Below are positions 1 through 7,606 of a stretch of DNA of 59,104 nucleotides, piece after piece. The notes beneath the pieces are model-generated. The model was not told where the DNA came from. It searched no databases and saw only the letters and a program-made list of their open reading frames with translations. The position numbers were made by a program, and so were the translations under genes. Location: NCBI GenBank assembly GCA_003402705.1, contig QQNF01000016.1:1-59104 (forward strand). Direction: 5' to 3'. Within the stretch, counting starts at the first letter, position 1. The number at the start of each line of letters is the position of its first letter. Source of the stretch: Verrucomicrobiota bacterium. Lineage in GTDB: Bacteria > Verrucomicrobiota > Verrucomicrobiia > Verrucomicrobiales > V1-33.

Positions 1-113
1 CCATCACCGGCAATCCGTCCGTCGAGATAGGTGATGATGTCGCGCTGGGCCTGCTTGCCGAGCTTGCGGAGTTCCTTCAGCGCCCGTTCGTCGAACCTAT
101 AGACCCAGCTCAT
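1..113 (-). CDS. relE: RelE/ParE-type toxin, cut by window edge
   Basis: The first 37 codons of a toxin gene are visible and the rest lies beyond base 1. The protein starts MSWVYRFDERALKELRKL, which matches the first strand and helix of RelE/ParE-superfamily mRNA interferases; this is read by eye from the sequence. The ATG at 113 lies inside the 3' end of the upstream antitoxin gene, a 17-nt overlap, which is the usual antitoxin-first arrangement with coupled translation. Members of the family cleave mRNA at the ribosome or poison gyrase. The fragment does not contain the catalytic C-terminal residues, so activity cannot be judged. Confidence 0.75.
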   Translation of the reverse strand, partial: MSWVYRFDERALKELRKLGKQAQRDIITYLDGRIAGD

Positions 114-303
114 GCTTCACTTCTTCTGCGGAATAGGTCTTGCCCGGACGCTCCAGACGTTGCGTGGCCAGATAAACGTCCTCCAAGTCTTCGAGGTGTT
201 CGAGGATCGCCTCGCGGGCGTAGAAGGTCTTGGTGCGTCCGGTCATTTTGGCCAGACGTTCCAGACGCCTTTCGATTTCGGGATCGAGTCGGATGGCGAG
301 CAT
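97..303 (-). CDS. relB: RelB-family ribbon-helix-helix antitoxin
   Basis: A 68-residue protein with an N-terminal ribbon-helix-helix (MLAIRLDPEIERRLERLA, about residues 1-45) and a C-terminal tail (about 46-68) of the kind that wraps the cognate toxin. In the family the antitoxin neutralises the toxin and represses its own promoter. Its last 17 nt overlap the toxin start at 113. An AGGA lies about 9 nt upstream of the ATG, and a perfect 7+7 inverted repeat at 321-336 sits in the 5' leader and is a likely operator. Length and gene order are normal for RelBE modules. Confidence 0.85.
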   Translation of the reverse strand: MLAIRLDPEIERRLERLAKMTGRTKTFYAREAILEHLEDLEDVYLATQRLERPGKTYSAEEVKHELGL

Positions 304-320
304 GAGGGAATCCTACTGTC

Positions 321-336
321 GCTATACACGTATAGC
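321..336. promoter_or_regulatory. Probable relBE operator (inverted repeat)
   Basis: GCTATAC, a 2-nt centre, then GTATAGC form a perfect inverted repeat 18 nt upstream of the antitoxin start. On the minus strand it contains TATA-like words that could be part of a -10 element. RelB-type antitoxins bind short palindromes in their own promoter, so operator function is inferred from position and symmetry. No clear -35 box could be placed. Confidence 0.55.
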
Positions 337-357
337 AAGCGGCAGAACCTCTTTCTT

Positions 358-875
358 TCAGCTGCTTCTGGTCGGAACGCTTCTTTTGGGCGGAATACGC
401 GTCTGGGGTTTTGCGGCTACGTCGCAACCCGTGTCGGGGCAAACCGTCCTAGCAAGTCTTTCATTGTGGTTGCGGACACCGTGAATTCGGCGGAAGACGA
501 GGGGCCTGTCAATTGGGTCGGTGCGATCGAAGACGCAGGGGATGAAGCGGTCGAAAAGGCGGCGGGAGACATGGGAGAGGAGGTTGTTGTCCCAGACGGC
601 GTTGTCGAGGAGGCGGCCGATGGGTTCGGCTTTGAGGGCGCGGAGGACGAAGATGCCTTCTGGGGTGCCGCGGATGGCGTCGAAGGGGATAGCGGCGAGC
701 TGGATGTTAGTTCCTCGAGGAAAGAGCCGGGGATGAGCTGGAGTTGGTCCAATTGGATGAGGGCGGAGACTTCTGCCGGGAGGTGCTGGGGGAGGAGAGC
801 GGCGGCGTTGGCTGGGTCTGAGAAGCCTTCTTTGAAGAGCTTGTCGTATGGCTGGTGGAGATCCTCGTCGGGCAT
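358..875 (-). pseudogene. Decayed Rpn-family (YhgA-like) nuclease gene
   Basis: The first about 56 codons from the ATG at 875 read MPDEDLHQPYDKLFKEGF and continue to a PGSFLEEL motif, which is the N-terminus of Rpn/YhgA-like recombination-promoting nucleases (PD-(D/E)XK fold). At about 708 the family-like reading stops. A different minus frame (about 358-705) then has native-looking codon use and contains GTPEGIFVLRALKAEP and a VWDNNLLSHVS stretch, which I take tentatively as the middle part of the same family. The nuclease motifs expected between these blocks are absent, so an internal deletion plus a frameshift is inferred. The gene lies between two toxin-antitoxin modules. The N-terminal assignment is firmer than that of the second block. 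Confidence 0.5.
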
Positions 876-1084
876 TGGATTGCGAGGAGGATAGGGTGAT
901 GGGAGGTGGTGGCTGGAAAAAAGACGGCAAAAGACGTAATTGCGGGTGAAGGTGAATTGGCAGGGGGATGCGGGTGAGGAGATCGGGTATGAGGTTGGCT
1001 TGCGGATTCGGTGGTTCGTCAGTGTGGCATGGATGCGACTGGATGGGAGTTGACGGGCGCTGAAAAGTGGTATTTCCTGCTCTC

Positions 1085-1342
1085 ATGAAAACCGCGAATG
1101 TAGCAGATTTAAGAAATGACTTCCGCAAAGTAGCCGCGTGGATTTCCGACGGTGAATCGGTGATCGTGAAGATGCGAGGTAAATCCTTTGCCTTGCTCAC
1201 TCCAATTCGGGGCGAGGATGGCCCGCCCATGCCAAAGATTGATTTTGCTGGCCAGCTTAAACGCATTTGGGGGGACAGGGTCTTTTCGGATGAAGAGGTC
1301 CGGCAGATGAAGGAAGCGGAACGGGAGGGGCAAGAAGGCTAA
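1085..1342 (+). CDS. Phd/YefM-type antitoxin
   Basis: An 85-residue protein beginning MKTANVADLRNDFRKVAAWI and continuing with GESVIVKMRGKSFALLTP. This is the Phd/YefM layout, in which the N-terminal half dimerises and binds DNA and the acidic C-terminal tail (FSDEEVRQMKEAEREGQ) binds the toxin. It ends 2 nt before a PIN-domain toxin gene, so the two form one transcription unit. A GTG 18 nt upstream could add six residues, but the family alignment starts at the ATG at 1085. No clear ribosome binding site is seen. Confidence 0.8.
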   Translation: MKTANVADLRNDFRKVAAWISDGESVIVKMRGKSFALLTPIRGEDGPPMPKIDFAGQLKRIWGDRVFSDEEVRQMKEAEREGQEG

Positions 1343-1344
1343 AG

Positions 1345-1794
1345 ATGACTTACCCGGACACTTCCTTTCTTTGTGGTCTGTATGTGGCGCAGAGCACCTC
1401 AGCTAGAGCAACGCGATTCATGAGCCAGCAGCCCACGGCTTTAGCAGGCACCTCGCTGCTTTTTTATGAGTTTCGCCAATCAGTGCAGTTTCAGGTTTTT
1501 CGTCACAGCAAAGACAAGACTCAAGGCTACCCTTCCGCAATCGCCCGAGTTGCACTCATGACTCTGCAGGCTAACATCGCTTCCGGCGTGTTTCAAACTC
1601 CTCACGTTGATTGGGGAGATGTGCATCGGATGGCGGAACGACTGGCTTTTCAGCACACCGCAAAACGAGGTCACCGCAGCTTTGATGTTCTCCACATTGC
1701 GACGGCACTGCACATTGGGGCTTCGGAGTTCCTCACTTTTGATGCCAATCAGAAAGAGCTTGCTGAGGCGGAAGGTCTCGTGGTGCCGGTATGA
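1345..1794 (+). CDS. vapC: PIN-domain toxin, VapC family
   Basis: A 149-residue PIN domain. The acidic metal-binding residues are visible: Asp5 in YPDTSFL, a Glu in LFYEFRQS, an Asp in SFDVLHIATAL and an Asp in LTFDANQ. VapC toxins are Mg/Mn-dependent ribonucleases that cut tRNA or rRNA and are neutralised by the gene just upstream. The start is 2 nt after the antitoxin stop, with an AAGG ribosome-binding-like sequence inside the end of that gene. Length is slightly above the usual 130-140 residues and all acidic positions are present, so the toxin is probably active. Confidence 0.85.
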   Translation: MTYPDTSFLCGLYVAQSTSARATRFMSQQPTALAGTSLLFYEFRQSVQFQVFRHSKDKTQGYPSAIARVALMTLQANIASGVFQTPHVDWGDVHRMAERLAFQHTAKRGHRSFDVLHIATALHIGASEFLTFDANQKELAEAEGLVVPV

Positions 1795-2032
1795 CCGCAG
1801 GAGCTTCAGGGTTCGATCTGATGCGTCTGCTGCCGGTGTGCCTGTCTTGCCCGGTTTCGGCCATGATCGACCGGGCTGCTGGATTTTGGGAATGAGGGGT
1901 GATTTGTGGGGATGCGGTGGGCCGCTGCGATGCCGAGGGCGTTGCAACGGAATGGGCTGGGTGCGCGGTTGAGTTGGTGAGAGAGGGGTCTTGACACAAT
2001 TGCCACCGAGTGAGGTGTGATACAGTCTGCAC

Positions 2033-2272
2033 ATGGCTACTTCATCCATCATTCACGCCCGGATCGATGGGCCGACGAAAGAGGCGACGGAAAGCGTGCT
2101 TCGTTCGCTAGGAATGACGCCTACGGAGGCGATTCGACTGCTTTACCGGCAGATCGCGTTGCGGGGGGAATTTCCCATCGAATTGCGAGTTCCCAACGAG
2201 CTGACGGCTGCGACCTTGTCTGCTGCGGAGCGCGGGGATGAGATTGAGGAGCACATTCAGGTTCCTTCCTGA
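2033..2272 (+). CDS. RelB/DinJ-family antitoxin without a partner toxin
   Basis: A 79-residue protein with the RelB/DinJ ribbon-helix-helix: IHARIDGPTKEATESVLRSL followed by LGMTPTEAIRLLYRQIA. Antitoxins of this family normally precede a RelE/YafQ toxin gene. Here the following 130 bases carry no open frame resembling one, and the next gene (to 2405) runs toward it on the other strand. The toxin therefore seems lost, or the protein acts as a stand-alone regulator. The upstream region has a TTGACA at 1991-1996, but no correctly spaced -10 box could be found. Confidence 0.75.
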   Translation: MATSSIIHARIDGPTKEATESVLRSLGMTPTEAIRLLYRQIALRGEFPIELRVPNELTAATLSAAERGDEIEEHIQVPS

Positions 2273-2404
2273 GAATGGGGGCATGATGTTGATGGTCCAG
2301 ATTCTGGTTCGCTGAGGCAGCGACTAGGGCGGGACGCTTGCTGCGGGGGGCTGCCGGGTTGGATTCGCGTGATGTTATGGCCGAGATGGAGCTGCCTTCC
2401 GGGA

Positions 2405-3181
2405 TTACCATTCGAGGACGAGGCCGTCGTAGGCGATGCGGATGTGGTCTGGGAGGCTGGCTTCGAAGTCGGCGTGGGAGAGTTCGTGGCTGAGGTGGGT
2501 GAACCAGACCTGGGAGGCGTGGGTGGCGGCGGCGGCGGCGAGGGCTTCTGAGGCGTTGAAGTGGGTGGGGTGGGTGGTGAGGCGGAGGCAGTCGACGATG
2601 AGGACGTCGCAGCCGTGGAGGAGCTGCATGGTGGGATCGGGGATTTCCTTGCAGTCGGGGATGTAGGCGATGCGTGGGCCGTGGTCTGGGTGGAAGAGGA
2701 AGCCGGAGGTATCGACCTTGCCGTGGAGGACGGGGAGAGCGGTGATGGTGGTGCGGCCGAGGCGGAAGGGGCCTTCGATTTCGCGGGGGTCTGGTTTGAG
2801 GTAACCGGCGTAGCGGTTGTGTCCGTTGAAGGCGAAGTCGAAGACACGCCGGAGGTCGTTCATGGTGGCGTGGGAGGCGTGGATGGGGAGGGAATCGTCT
2901 GGGCCGAAGGTGAAGCGGCGGAGTTCGTCGAAGCCCATGATGTGGTCGGTGTGGGCGTGGGTGATGAGTGCGGCGTCGAGGTGGCGGATGTTGGCGCGGA
3001 GGCATTGCTGGCGGAGGTCTGGGCCGGCGTCGACGAGCCACTGGGCGTGGTCGTCGTTGATGAGGAGGGAGCAGCGGAGCCGTTGGTCGCGGGGGTCGGT
3101 GGAGAGACAGACCGGGCAATCGCAGGCGATCATGGGGATGCCTGTGGAGGTACCGGTGCCGAGGAACGTGAGAGAGAACAT
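2405..3181 (-). CDS. Metallo-beta-lactamase-fold hydrolase (PhnP-like)
   Basis: A 258-residue cytoplasmic hydrolase. The start is set at the ATG at 3181 because the family begins there (MFSLTFLGTGTSTGIP); 34 upstream codons in the same frame are proline-rich and not conserved-looking. The metal-binding HxHxDH motif is at residues 75-80 (THAHTDH), preceded by VDAGPDLRQQ and followed by later His/Asp ligands (LPVLHGK, IPDCKE, THLSHELSH). Proteins of this PhnP/RNase Z-like subgroup act as phosphodiesterases; the substrate here is unknown. CxxC in DCPVC resembles the small metal-binding insertion of PhnP. It is divergent from recN with a 134-nt gap. Confidence 0.85.
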   Translation of the reverse strand: MFSLTFLGTGTSTGIPMIACDCPVCLSTDPRDQRLRCSLLINDDHAQWLVDAGPDLRQQCLRANIRHLDAALITHAHTDHIMGFDELRRFTFGPDDSLPIHASHATMNDLRRVFDFAFNGHNRYAGYLKPDPREIEGPFRLGRTTITALPVLHGKVDTSGFLFHPDHGPRIAYIPDCKEIPDPTMQLLHGCDVLIVDCLRLTTHPTHFNASEALAAAAATHASQVWFTHLSHELSHADFEASLPDHIRIAYDGLVLEW

Positions 3182-3315
3182 GGACTGGGTGAGCAAACAC
3201 GGGAAGCGGGGAGGTGCAGGTGGATTTTCTGCGGGGTGTGGAGAGGTGAGGCGGCTGCTTGATTCCGTGCGGCGGGCAGGCATAGTCGGGCGATCCTGAC
3301 ACCTTGATCAACGCC

Positions 3316-4977
3316 ATGCTTGTATCCATTACTTTGAAGAATCTTGCGCTTGTGGAGACGCTGACGTGGGAGCTGGGGCGAGGATTGGTGTGTGTGACTG
3401 GGGAGACTGGTGCGGGGAAGTCGATTATTGTGGGGGCGCTGAAGCTGGTGCTGGGGGAGCGAGCGGATCGGGATCTGATCCGGACTGGGGAGGATCAGTG
3501 CACGGTGGAGGCGGTGTTTGCGTTTGGGGAGACTGGGGTGATTGATGGGGTGCTGACGGCGGCGGGACTGGAGCCGTGCGAGGGTGGGCAGTTGATTATC
3601 AAGCGGGTGATTTCGGCGGCTGGGCAGAACCGGCAGTTTGTGAATTGTGCGCCGGCGACATTGCAGGTGCTGAAGGCGGTGGGGCAGCATCTGGTGGATC
3701 TGCACGGGCCGCATGAGCATCAGAGTCTGAACAGCCGGGAGCGGCAGCTGGCGATGCTGGATGCGGCGGCTGGGGCGGAGAGGGCGCTGGGGTCGTATGA
3801 GGCGGCGTGGCGCGGGTGGCGTCGGATTGGTCAGGAACTGGATGAGTTGAGCCGGAGCGAGGCGGCGGGGACGCAGGAGCTGGAGCTGTTGCGTTATCAG
3901 GTGGAGGAGATTGATGCGGCGGGTTTGCGGGTGGACGAGGAGGAGCCGTTGCTGCAGCGGCACCGGATGGCGGCGAACGGGACGCGGCTGGCGGAGCTGG
4001 CGGGGCAGGCGGTGGGGTTGCTGGGGGACGGGGAGCAGTCGGTGCTGGTGCAGTTAGGGGAACTGCGTCGGGTGTTCCGGGATCTTGAGAGGACGGATCG
4101 GGGTGCGGCGGTGGTGACGGCTCCGTTTGAGGCTGCGTTCATGGAGCTGGAGGATCTGGAGCGGGCGGTGCGGCGGTATCAGGATGGGCTTGAGATTGAT
4201 CCGAGGGAGGTGGCGGAGCTGGAGGAGCGGATCAATCTGATTGAGACGATGAAGCGGAAGTACGGGGGGACGGTGGAGCGGGTGCTGGATCACCGCGATG
4301 CGGCGGCAGCGAAGCTAGGGCGGATGGAGGGACGGGGAGAGGAACTGGAGCGGCTGGGGGCGGCGCTGGTGGCGGCGCGGGCGGCGGTGGAGACGGCGGG
4401 GACGGCGTTGAGTCAGTTGAGGCGGAAGGCTGCGCCGCGGCTGGCGCGGGAGGTGAGCCGGCATCTGGCGGACCTTGGTTTTCGTGAGGCGAAGTTCAGT
4501 GTGGAGCTTGCGCCGCTGGGGCAGCCGGGAGGGGCTGGGCTGGAGGAAGCGGAGTTCATGTTTGCGCCGAATCCTGGGGAGCCGGCGAAGGCGTTGCGGG
4601 TGATTGCGTCATCCGGGGAGATGAGTCGGGTGATGCTGGCGGTGAAGAGTGCGCTGGCGAAGGAGGACAACATTCCGCTGCTGGTTTTTGATGAGATCGA
4701 TGCGAATGTGGGTGGGGAGATTGCGGCGGCGGTGGGGCGGAAGATGCGGGAGCTAGGGAGCAGTCACCAGATCATTTCGATCACGCACATGCCGCAGGTG
4801 GCGGCGCTGGCGGCGTCACATTATCTGGTGACGAAGGTGGTCGAGGGCGGGCGGACGCACAGTGAACTGACGGCGGTGAGCGGTGCGGCGAGGGTGGATG
4901 AGATTGCGCGCATGCTGGGGGGACGCGCGGCGAGTGCGCGGGCGCATGCGGAGAGCCTGCTGAGCGGTGGGGAGTGA
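3316..4977 (+). CDS. recN: DNA repair protein RecN
   Basis: An SMC-like ATPase of 553 residues, the usual RecN length. It shows the Walker A motif GETGAGKS near residue 30, two long coiled-coil arms in the middle (Glu/Ala/Arg-rich heptads), the signature region SSGEMSRVMLAVK and the Walker B LLVFDEIDANVGG, followed by the H-loop ISITHMPQVA. RecN holds broken DNA ends during recombinational double-strand-break repair. The start is taken at the ATG at 3316 (MLVSITLKNLAL), which fits the family; a TTG 12 nt upstream is possible. No SOS box is recognisable. Confidence 0.95.
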   Translation: MLVSITLKNLALVETLTWELGRGLVCVTGETGAGKSIIVGALKLVLGERADRDLIRTGEDQCTVEAVFAFGETGVIDGVLTAAGLEPCEGGQLIIKRVISAAGQNRQFVNCAPATLQVLKAVGQHLVDLHGPHEHQSLNSRERQLAMLDAAAGAERALGSYEAAWRGWRRIGQELDELSRSEAAGTQELELLRYQVEEIDAAGLRVDEEEPLLQRHRMAANGTRLAELAGQAVGLLGDGEQSVLVQLGELRRVFRDLERTDRGAAVVTAPFEAAFMELEDLERAVRRYQDGLEIDPREVAELEERINLIETMKRKYGGTVERVLDHRDAAAAKLGRMEGRGEELERLGAALVAARAAVETAGTALSQLRRKAAPRLAREVSRHLADLGFREAKFSVELAPLGQPGGAGLEEAEFMFAPNPGEPAKALRVIASSGEMSRVMLAVKSALAKEDNIPLLVFDEIDANVGGEIAAAVGRKMRELGSSHQIISITHMPQVAALAASHYLVTKVVEGGRTHSELTAVSGAARVDEIARMLGGRAASARAHAESLLSGGE

Positions 4978-5000
4978 GCCCGCGGGTGGGGGCAGGTGGC

Positions 5001-5020
5001 GGCTGATCAGGGCTGATCAG
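5001..5020. repeat. Two tandem 10-bp copies with a TGATCA core
   Basis: GGCTGATCAG occurs twice in direct succession and is followed by the related GGCTGGCCGG. Each copy contains the palindrome TGATCA. The repeat lies between the converging recN and ribbon-helix-helix genes and covers the stop codon of the latter. No function can be assigned. Confidence 0.6.
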
Positions 5021-5322
5021 GGCTGGCCGGGCTTTTTCTTTTTGGAGTAATCGGCAGGGGAGCGATCCGGAACGGGCTCTGAGGTGGAGTCTTCTGCGAC
5101 CTTGGGGAGGGGCAGAGAATCCAGCGGGGCGGTGCTGTGGGCTTTGTCGACGACGGCGGCGGCGATGCTGTAGCCGCAGCGGCGCAGGTCTTCGAGACCG
5201 ATTTCGATGGTGTCGCGGATGAGTTGGGCCCGGGTGCGGTTCATCAGCGCAGCGGTTTTATCCAGCTTGGAGAGGAGCGCGGTGGGGAGGGCGAGGGGAA
5301 TCGGGCGGGACTTGGAGCTCAT
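5017..5322 (-). CDS. Ribbon-helix-helix domain protein
   Basis: A 101-residue basic protein. Residues 1-50 look like a CopG-type ribbon-helix-helix (PIPLALPTALLSKLDKTA followed by TRAQLIRDTIEIGLEDL), and the C-terminal half is polar and ends in a lysine cluster (KKKKPGQP). It is probably a small DNA-binding regulator; its target is unknown. The ATG at 5322 has AGGA at suitable spacing, whereas the ATG at 5343 has the same kind of word too close, so the shorter form is preferred. The tail tapers into the TGATCA repeats. Confidence 0.65.
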   Translation of the reverse strand: MSSKSRPIPLALPTALLSKLDKTAALMNRTRAQLIRDTIEIGLEDLRRCGYSIAAAVVDKAHSTAPLDSLPLPKVAEDSTSEPVPDRSPADYSKKKKPGQP

Positions 5323-5448
5323 GTGATCCTGACGCGAAGCCATTCCTTGATGCGGCGACGGTGGAGATGTTCATATCACGAACCTTCCGTCTGGAAACCG
5401 GCAATTTTGACTGGTTGCGTGGGGTTGGGTGGGGACGCGGAGGGACGA

Positions 5449-6327
5449 TCAGACGAGGACGCGGAGCGGGAAGCCGGCATGGCGGATGTGGACGGGGACG
5501 GATCCTGACAATTCGCCATCGGCTTCGAAGGGGACATGGCCTTCAGCGGAGATGGTGAGTTCCGGCGTCTGGAATGTGAGGACGGAGCCGTCTGTGGCGA
5601 ACTGGCCTGACATGACGGAGAGGGAGAGCTTGAGGAATTCGGCGATGCCGTGGTATTTCATGACGACGACATCGAGTTTACCGTCGTCGAAAGAGGCGTC
5701 CGGGAAGAGACGGAATGGACCGCCGTAGCTGCGGCCGTTGCCGATGAGGGCGACGGTGCCGGTGATGGGGTCTCTGCCGGGGGCGCGGATGGTGAGGAGG
5801 GGTGCGGGCTGCTGGAGGGTGCGGAGGCCGCTGAGGAGGTAGCTGAGGGGGCCGAGCTTCTTTTTGCTTTCCCATGTGGTACTGGCGATGATGCTGGCGT
5901 CGAGGCCGGCGCCGGCGAGCTGGACGAAGTAGGAGTCGTTGGCGCGCCAGAGGTCGATGGAGCGGGAGGTGCCGCGTTCGATGACGGCCCAGCATTCGTC
6001 CATTTGGTCGGAGGGGAGGCCGAGGTCCATGGCGAAGACGTTCATGGTGCCGGAGGGGAGGAGTCCGAGAGCGGAGGGGCAGGAGGGACCGGCTGAGGCG
6101 ATGCCATTGACGACCTCGTTGACGGTGCCGTCGCCACCGGCGGCGACGATGATGGGTGCGCCTGCGGCGGCGAGGGAGGCGGCGATGTCGCGGGCGTCTC
6201 CGGCCTGGCTGGTGGGGTGGAGGACGATGCGGTCGCTGAGGGCTTTGAGTTCGTCGATGCGGCTTTCGGCCTGAGCGCTGCGGGCGCTGGGATTGAAGAT
6301 GACGGGGACCGGCGGGGCTGGGGACAC
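5449..6327 (-). CDS. Diacylglycerol kinase-family lipid kinase (YegS/BmrU-like)
   Basis: A 292-residue protein with the N-terminal DAGK catalytic domain. It has an IFNPSAR start motif, the nucleotide-binding VAAGGDGTVNEVVNG and the following LLPSGTMNVFAMDLGLP, where a variant PSGTMN replaces the usual PLGTAN. The C-terminal half has the conserved KLDVVVM and GHVPFEADGE stretches. The family phosphorylates diacylglycerol, sphingoid or undecaprenol-type lipids; the substrate cannot be told from sequence. It sits alone between converging and diverging neighbours. Confidence 0.9.
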   Translation of the reverse strand: MSPAPPVPVIFNPSARSAQAESRIDELKALSDRIVLHPTSQAGDARDIAASLAAAGAPIIVAAGGDGTVNEVVNGIASAGPSCPSALGLLPSGTMNVFAMDLGLPSDQMDECWAVIERGTSRSIDLWRANDSYFVQLAGAGLDASIIASTTWESKKKLGPLSYLLSGLRTLQQPAPLLTIRAPGRDPITGTVALIGNGRSYGGPFRLFPDASFDDGKLDVVVMKYHGIAEFLKLSLSVMSGQFATDGSVLTFQTPELTISAEGHVPFEADGELSGSVPVHIRHAGFPLRVLV

Positions 6328-6479
6328 TGGTGCTGGAGGGTGCTGGAGAGGAGAAGGACCGTGCGGGCGGAGGGCTTGTCAACCCCTTGGGCGCGAAATT
6401 GCCAGATAAAAGGCTGGGCGCGCACCGCTATTGCTGACGAAGATCAACCTCCGGCTCTGCCCCAACTCTGAATTTTTCC

Positions 6480-7574
6480 ATGACTATGCTCCCGCCCACT
6501 GCTGTCCGCGGACTTGCTGCCGCTTTCACTGTTCTGACGGTTCCCGCAGCATTTGCGGACACGCTGAAGGAACGCCAGGCCAAAGTGCTGAGTGTGGTTG
6601 AGAAGGCCCGTCCGGCGGTGGTGTGCATTCAGTCGCGCAGCGGTGCGGCGATGGGGTCCGGCAGCGGGGTGATTGTGTCGAATGACGGGATTATTCTGAC
6701 GGCGGCGCACGTGGTGGACGGGACTGGTGGCGGCAAGGGGCCGACGGAGGTGATTGTGGTGCTGAATGACGGGCGTGAAGTGAAGGCGAAGGTGTTGGGG
6801 CGGGATCGGAACCGGGATGCGGCGATGTGCAAAATCGAGCAGGGGACTGAGTGGGCGCATGTGGAGATGGCGAAGGCGGAGACGGTGGAGCAGGGGGAGT
6901 GGTGCATTGCGATGGGGCATCCTGGAGGATTTGATCCACAGCGCGGGGCCCCGGTGCGGGTGGGTCGGCTGTGGCAGAACAACGACAAGGCGTATTACCG
7001 GAGCGACTGCACGGTGTCGGGTGGAGACAGTGGCGGACCGCTGTTTGATCTGGACGGCCGGGTGATTGGGATTCATTCGAGCATCAGCATGGACCTTGCG
7101 GAGAACCGGCACGTGCCGATCGGGGTGTTCCATGATGACTGGGATCGGCTGATGAAGGGGGATTCGTGGGGCAACATGAACAAGCTGCTGAGCGGGTCGG
7201 AGGATCTGACGCCGAAGAAGAAGGAGAAGCCTGAGCCGAAGGCGGCGCCGAAGCCTGAGAAGGGGGAGACGCCGCCGGGGCCGCGCGAACCGGCACCTCA
7301 GCCGTCGGCGAAGACGGCGGTGTGGCTTGGGATTGTGATGGACGTGGTGGATGGGAACATCACGGTGACGGAAGTGGCGGATGGGTCGCCTGCGCAGAAG
7401 GCAGGTCTTGAGCTGGAAGATGTGATTCTGAAAATCGACGGCAAGACGGCGGGCGGCACCGGTGACATTGCGGCACGGGTGCGCGGCGCATCGCCTGGTG
7501 ATGCTGTGACCTTCACGGTGCGCCGGAAAGGCAAGGAGCAGGACATTTCCGTGACCCTAGCTGAACGCAAGTAA
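6480..7574 (+). CDS. Secreted HtrA/Deg-type serine protease with one PDZ domain
   Basis: A 364-residue protein with an N-terminal signal peptide (about residues 1-26, cleaved near FADT). The trypsin-like domain has the complete triad: His77 in LTAAHVVD, Asp113 in RNRDAAMCK and Ser184 in SGGDSGGPLFD. A Lys/Pro-rich linker (about 235-275) leads to a C-terminal PDZ domain (about 281-360) with a DGSPAQKAGLELEDVI peptide-binding-loop region. Deg proteases degrade or refold misfolded periplasmic proteins. The gene is followed 32 nt later by a catalytically altered relative, so the two are likely co-transcribed. Confidence 0.9.
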   Translation: MTMLPPTAVRGLAAAFTVLTVPAAFADTLKERQAKVLSVVEKARPAVVCIQSRSGAAMGSGSGVIVSNDGIILTAAHVVDGTGGGKGPTEVIVVLNDGREVKAKVLGRDRNRDAAMCKIEQGTEWAHVEMAKAETVEQGEWCIAMGHPGGFDPQRGAPVRVGRLWQNNDKAYYRSDCTVSGGDSGGPLFDLDGRVIGIHSSISMDLAENRHVPIGVFHDDWDRLMKGDSWGNMNKLLSGSEDLTPKKKEKPEPKAAPKPEKGETPPGPREPAPQPSAKTAVWLGIVMDVVDGNITVTEVADGSPAQKAGLELEDVILKIDGKTAGGTGDIAARVRGASPGDAVTFTVRRKGKEQDISVTLAERK

Positions 7575-7606
7575 CCCCGCAGGTGAGAACTCCAACTGAA
7601 ACGATC

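Noticed and set aside
1991..2026. TTGACA with a TACAGT-like word before the RelB/DinJ gene
   Set aside because: The distance to any -10-like word is over 20 nt, so it is not a convincing sigma-70 promoter.
2121..3329. Long Arg/Pro-rich minus frame across the MBL hydrolase gene
   Set aside because: It is the alternative frame of a clear metallo-beta-lactamase-fold gene and has shadow-type composition.
4977..5036. Terminator after recN with CGGGCT then TTTTTCTTTTT
   Set aside because: The pairing arms are only 6 bp and 45 nt apart, and the T run codes for the lysine tail of the opposite gene.
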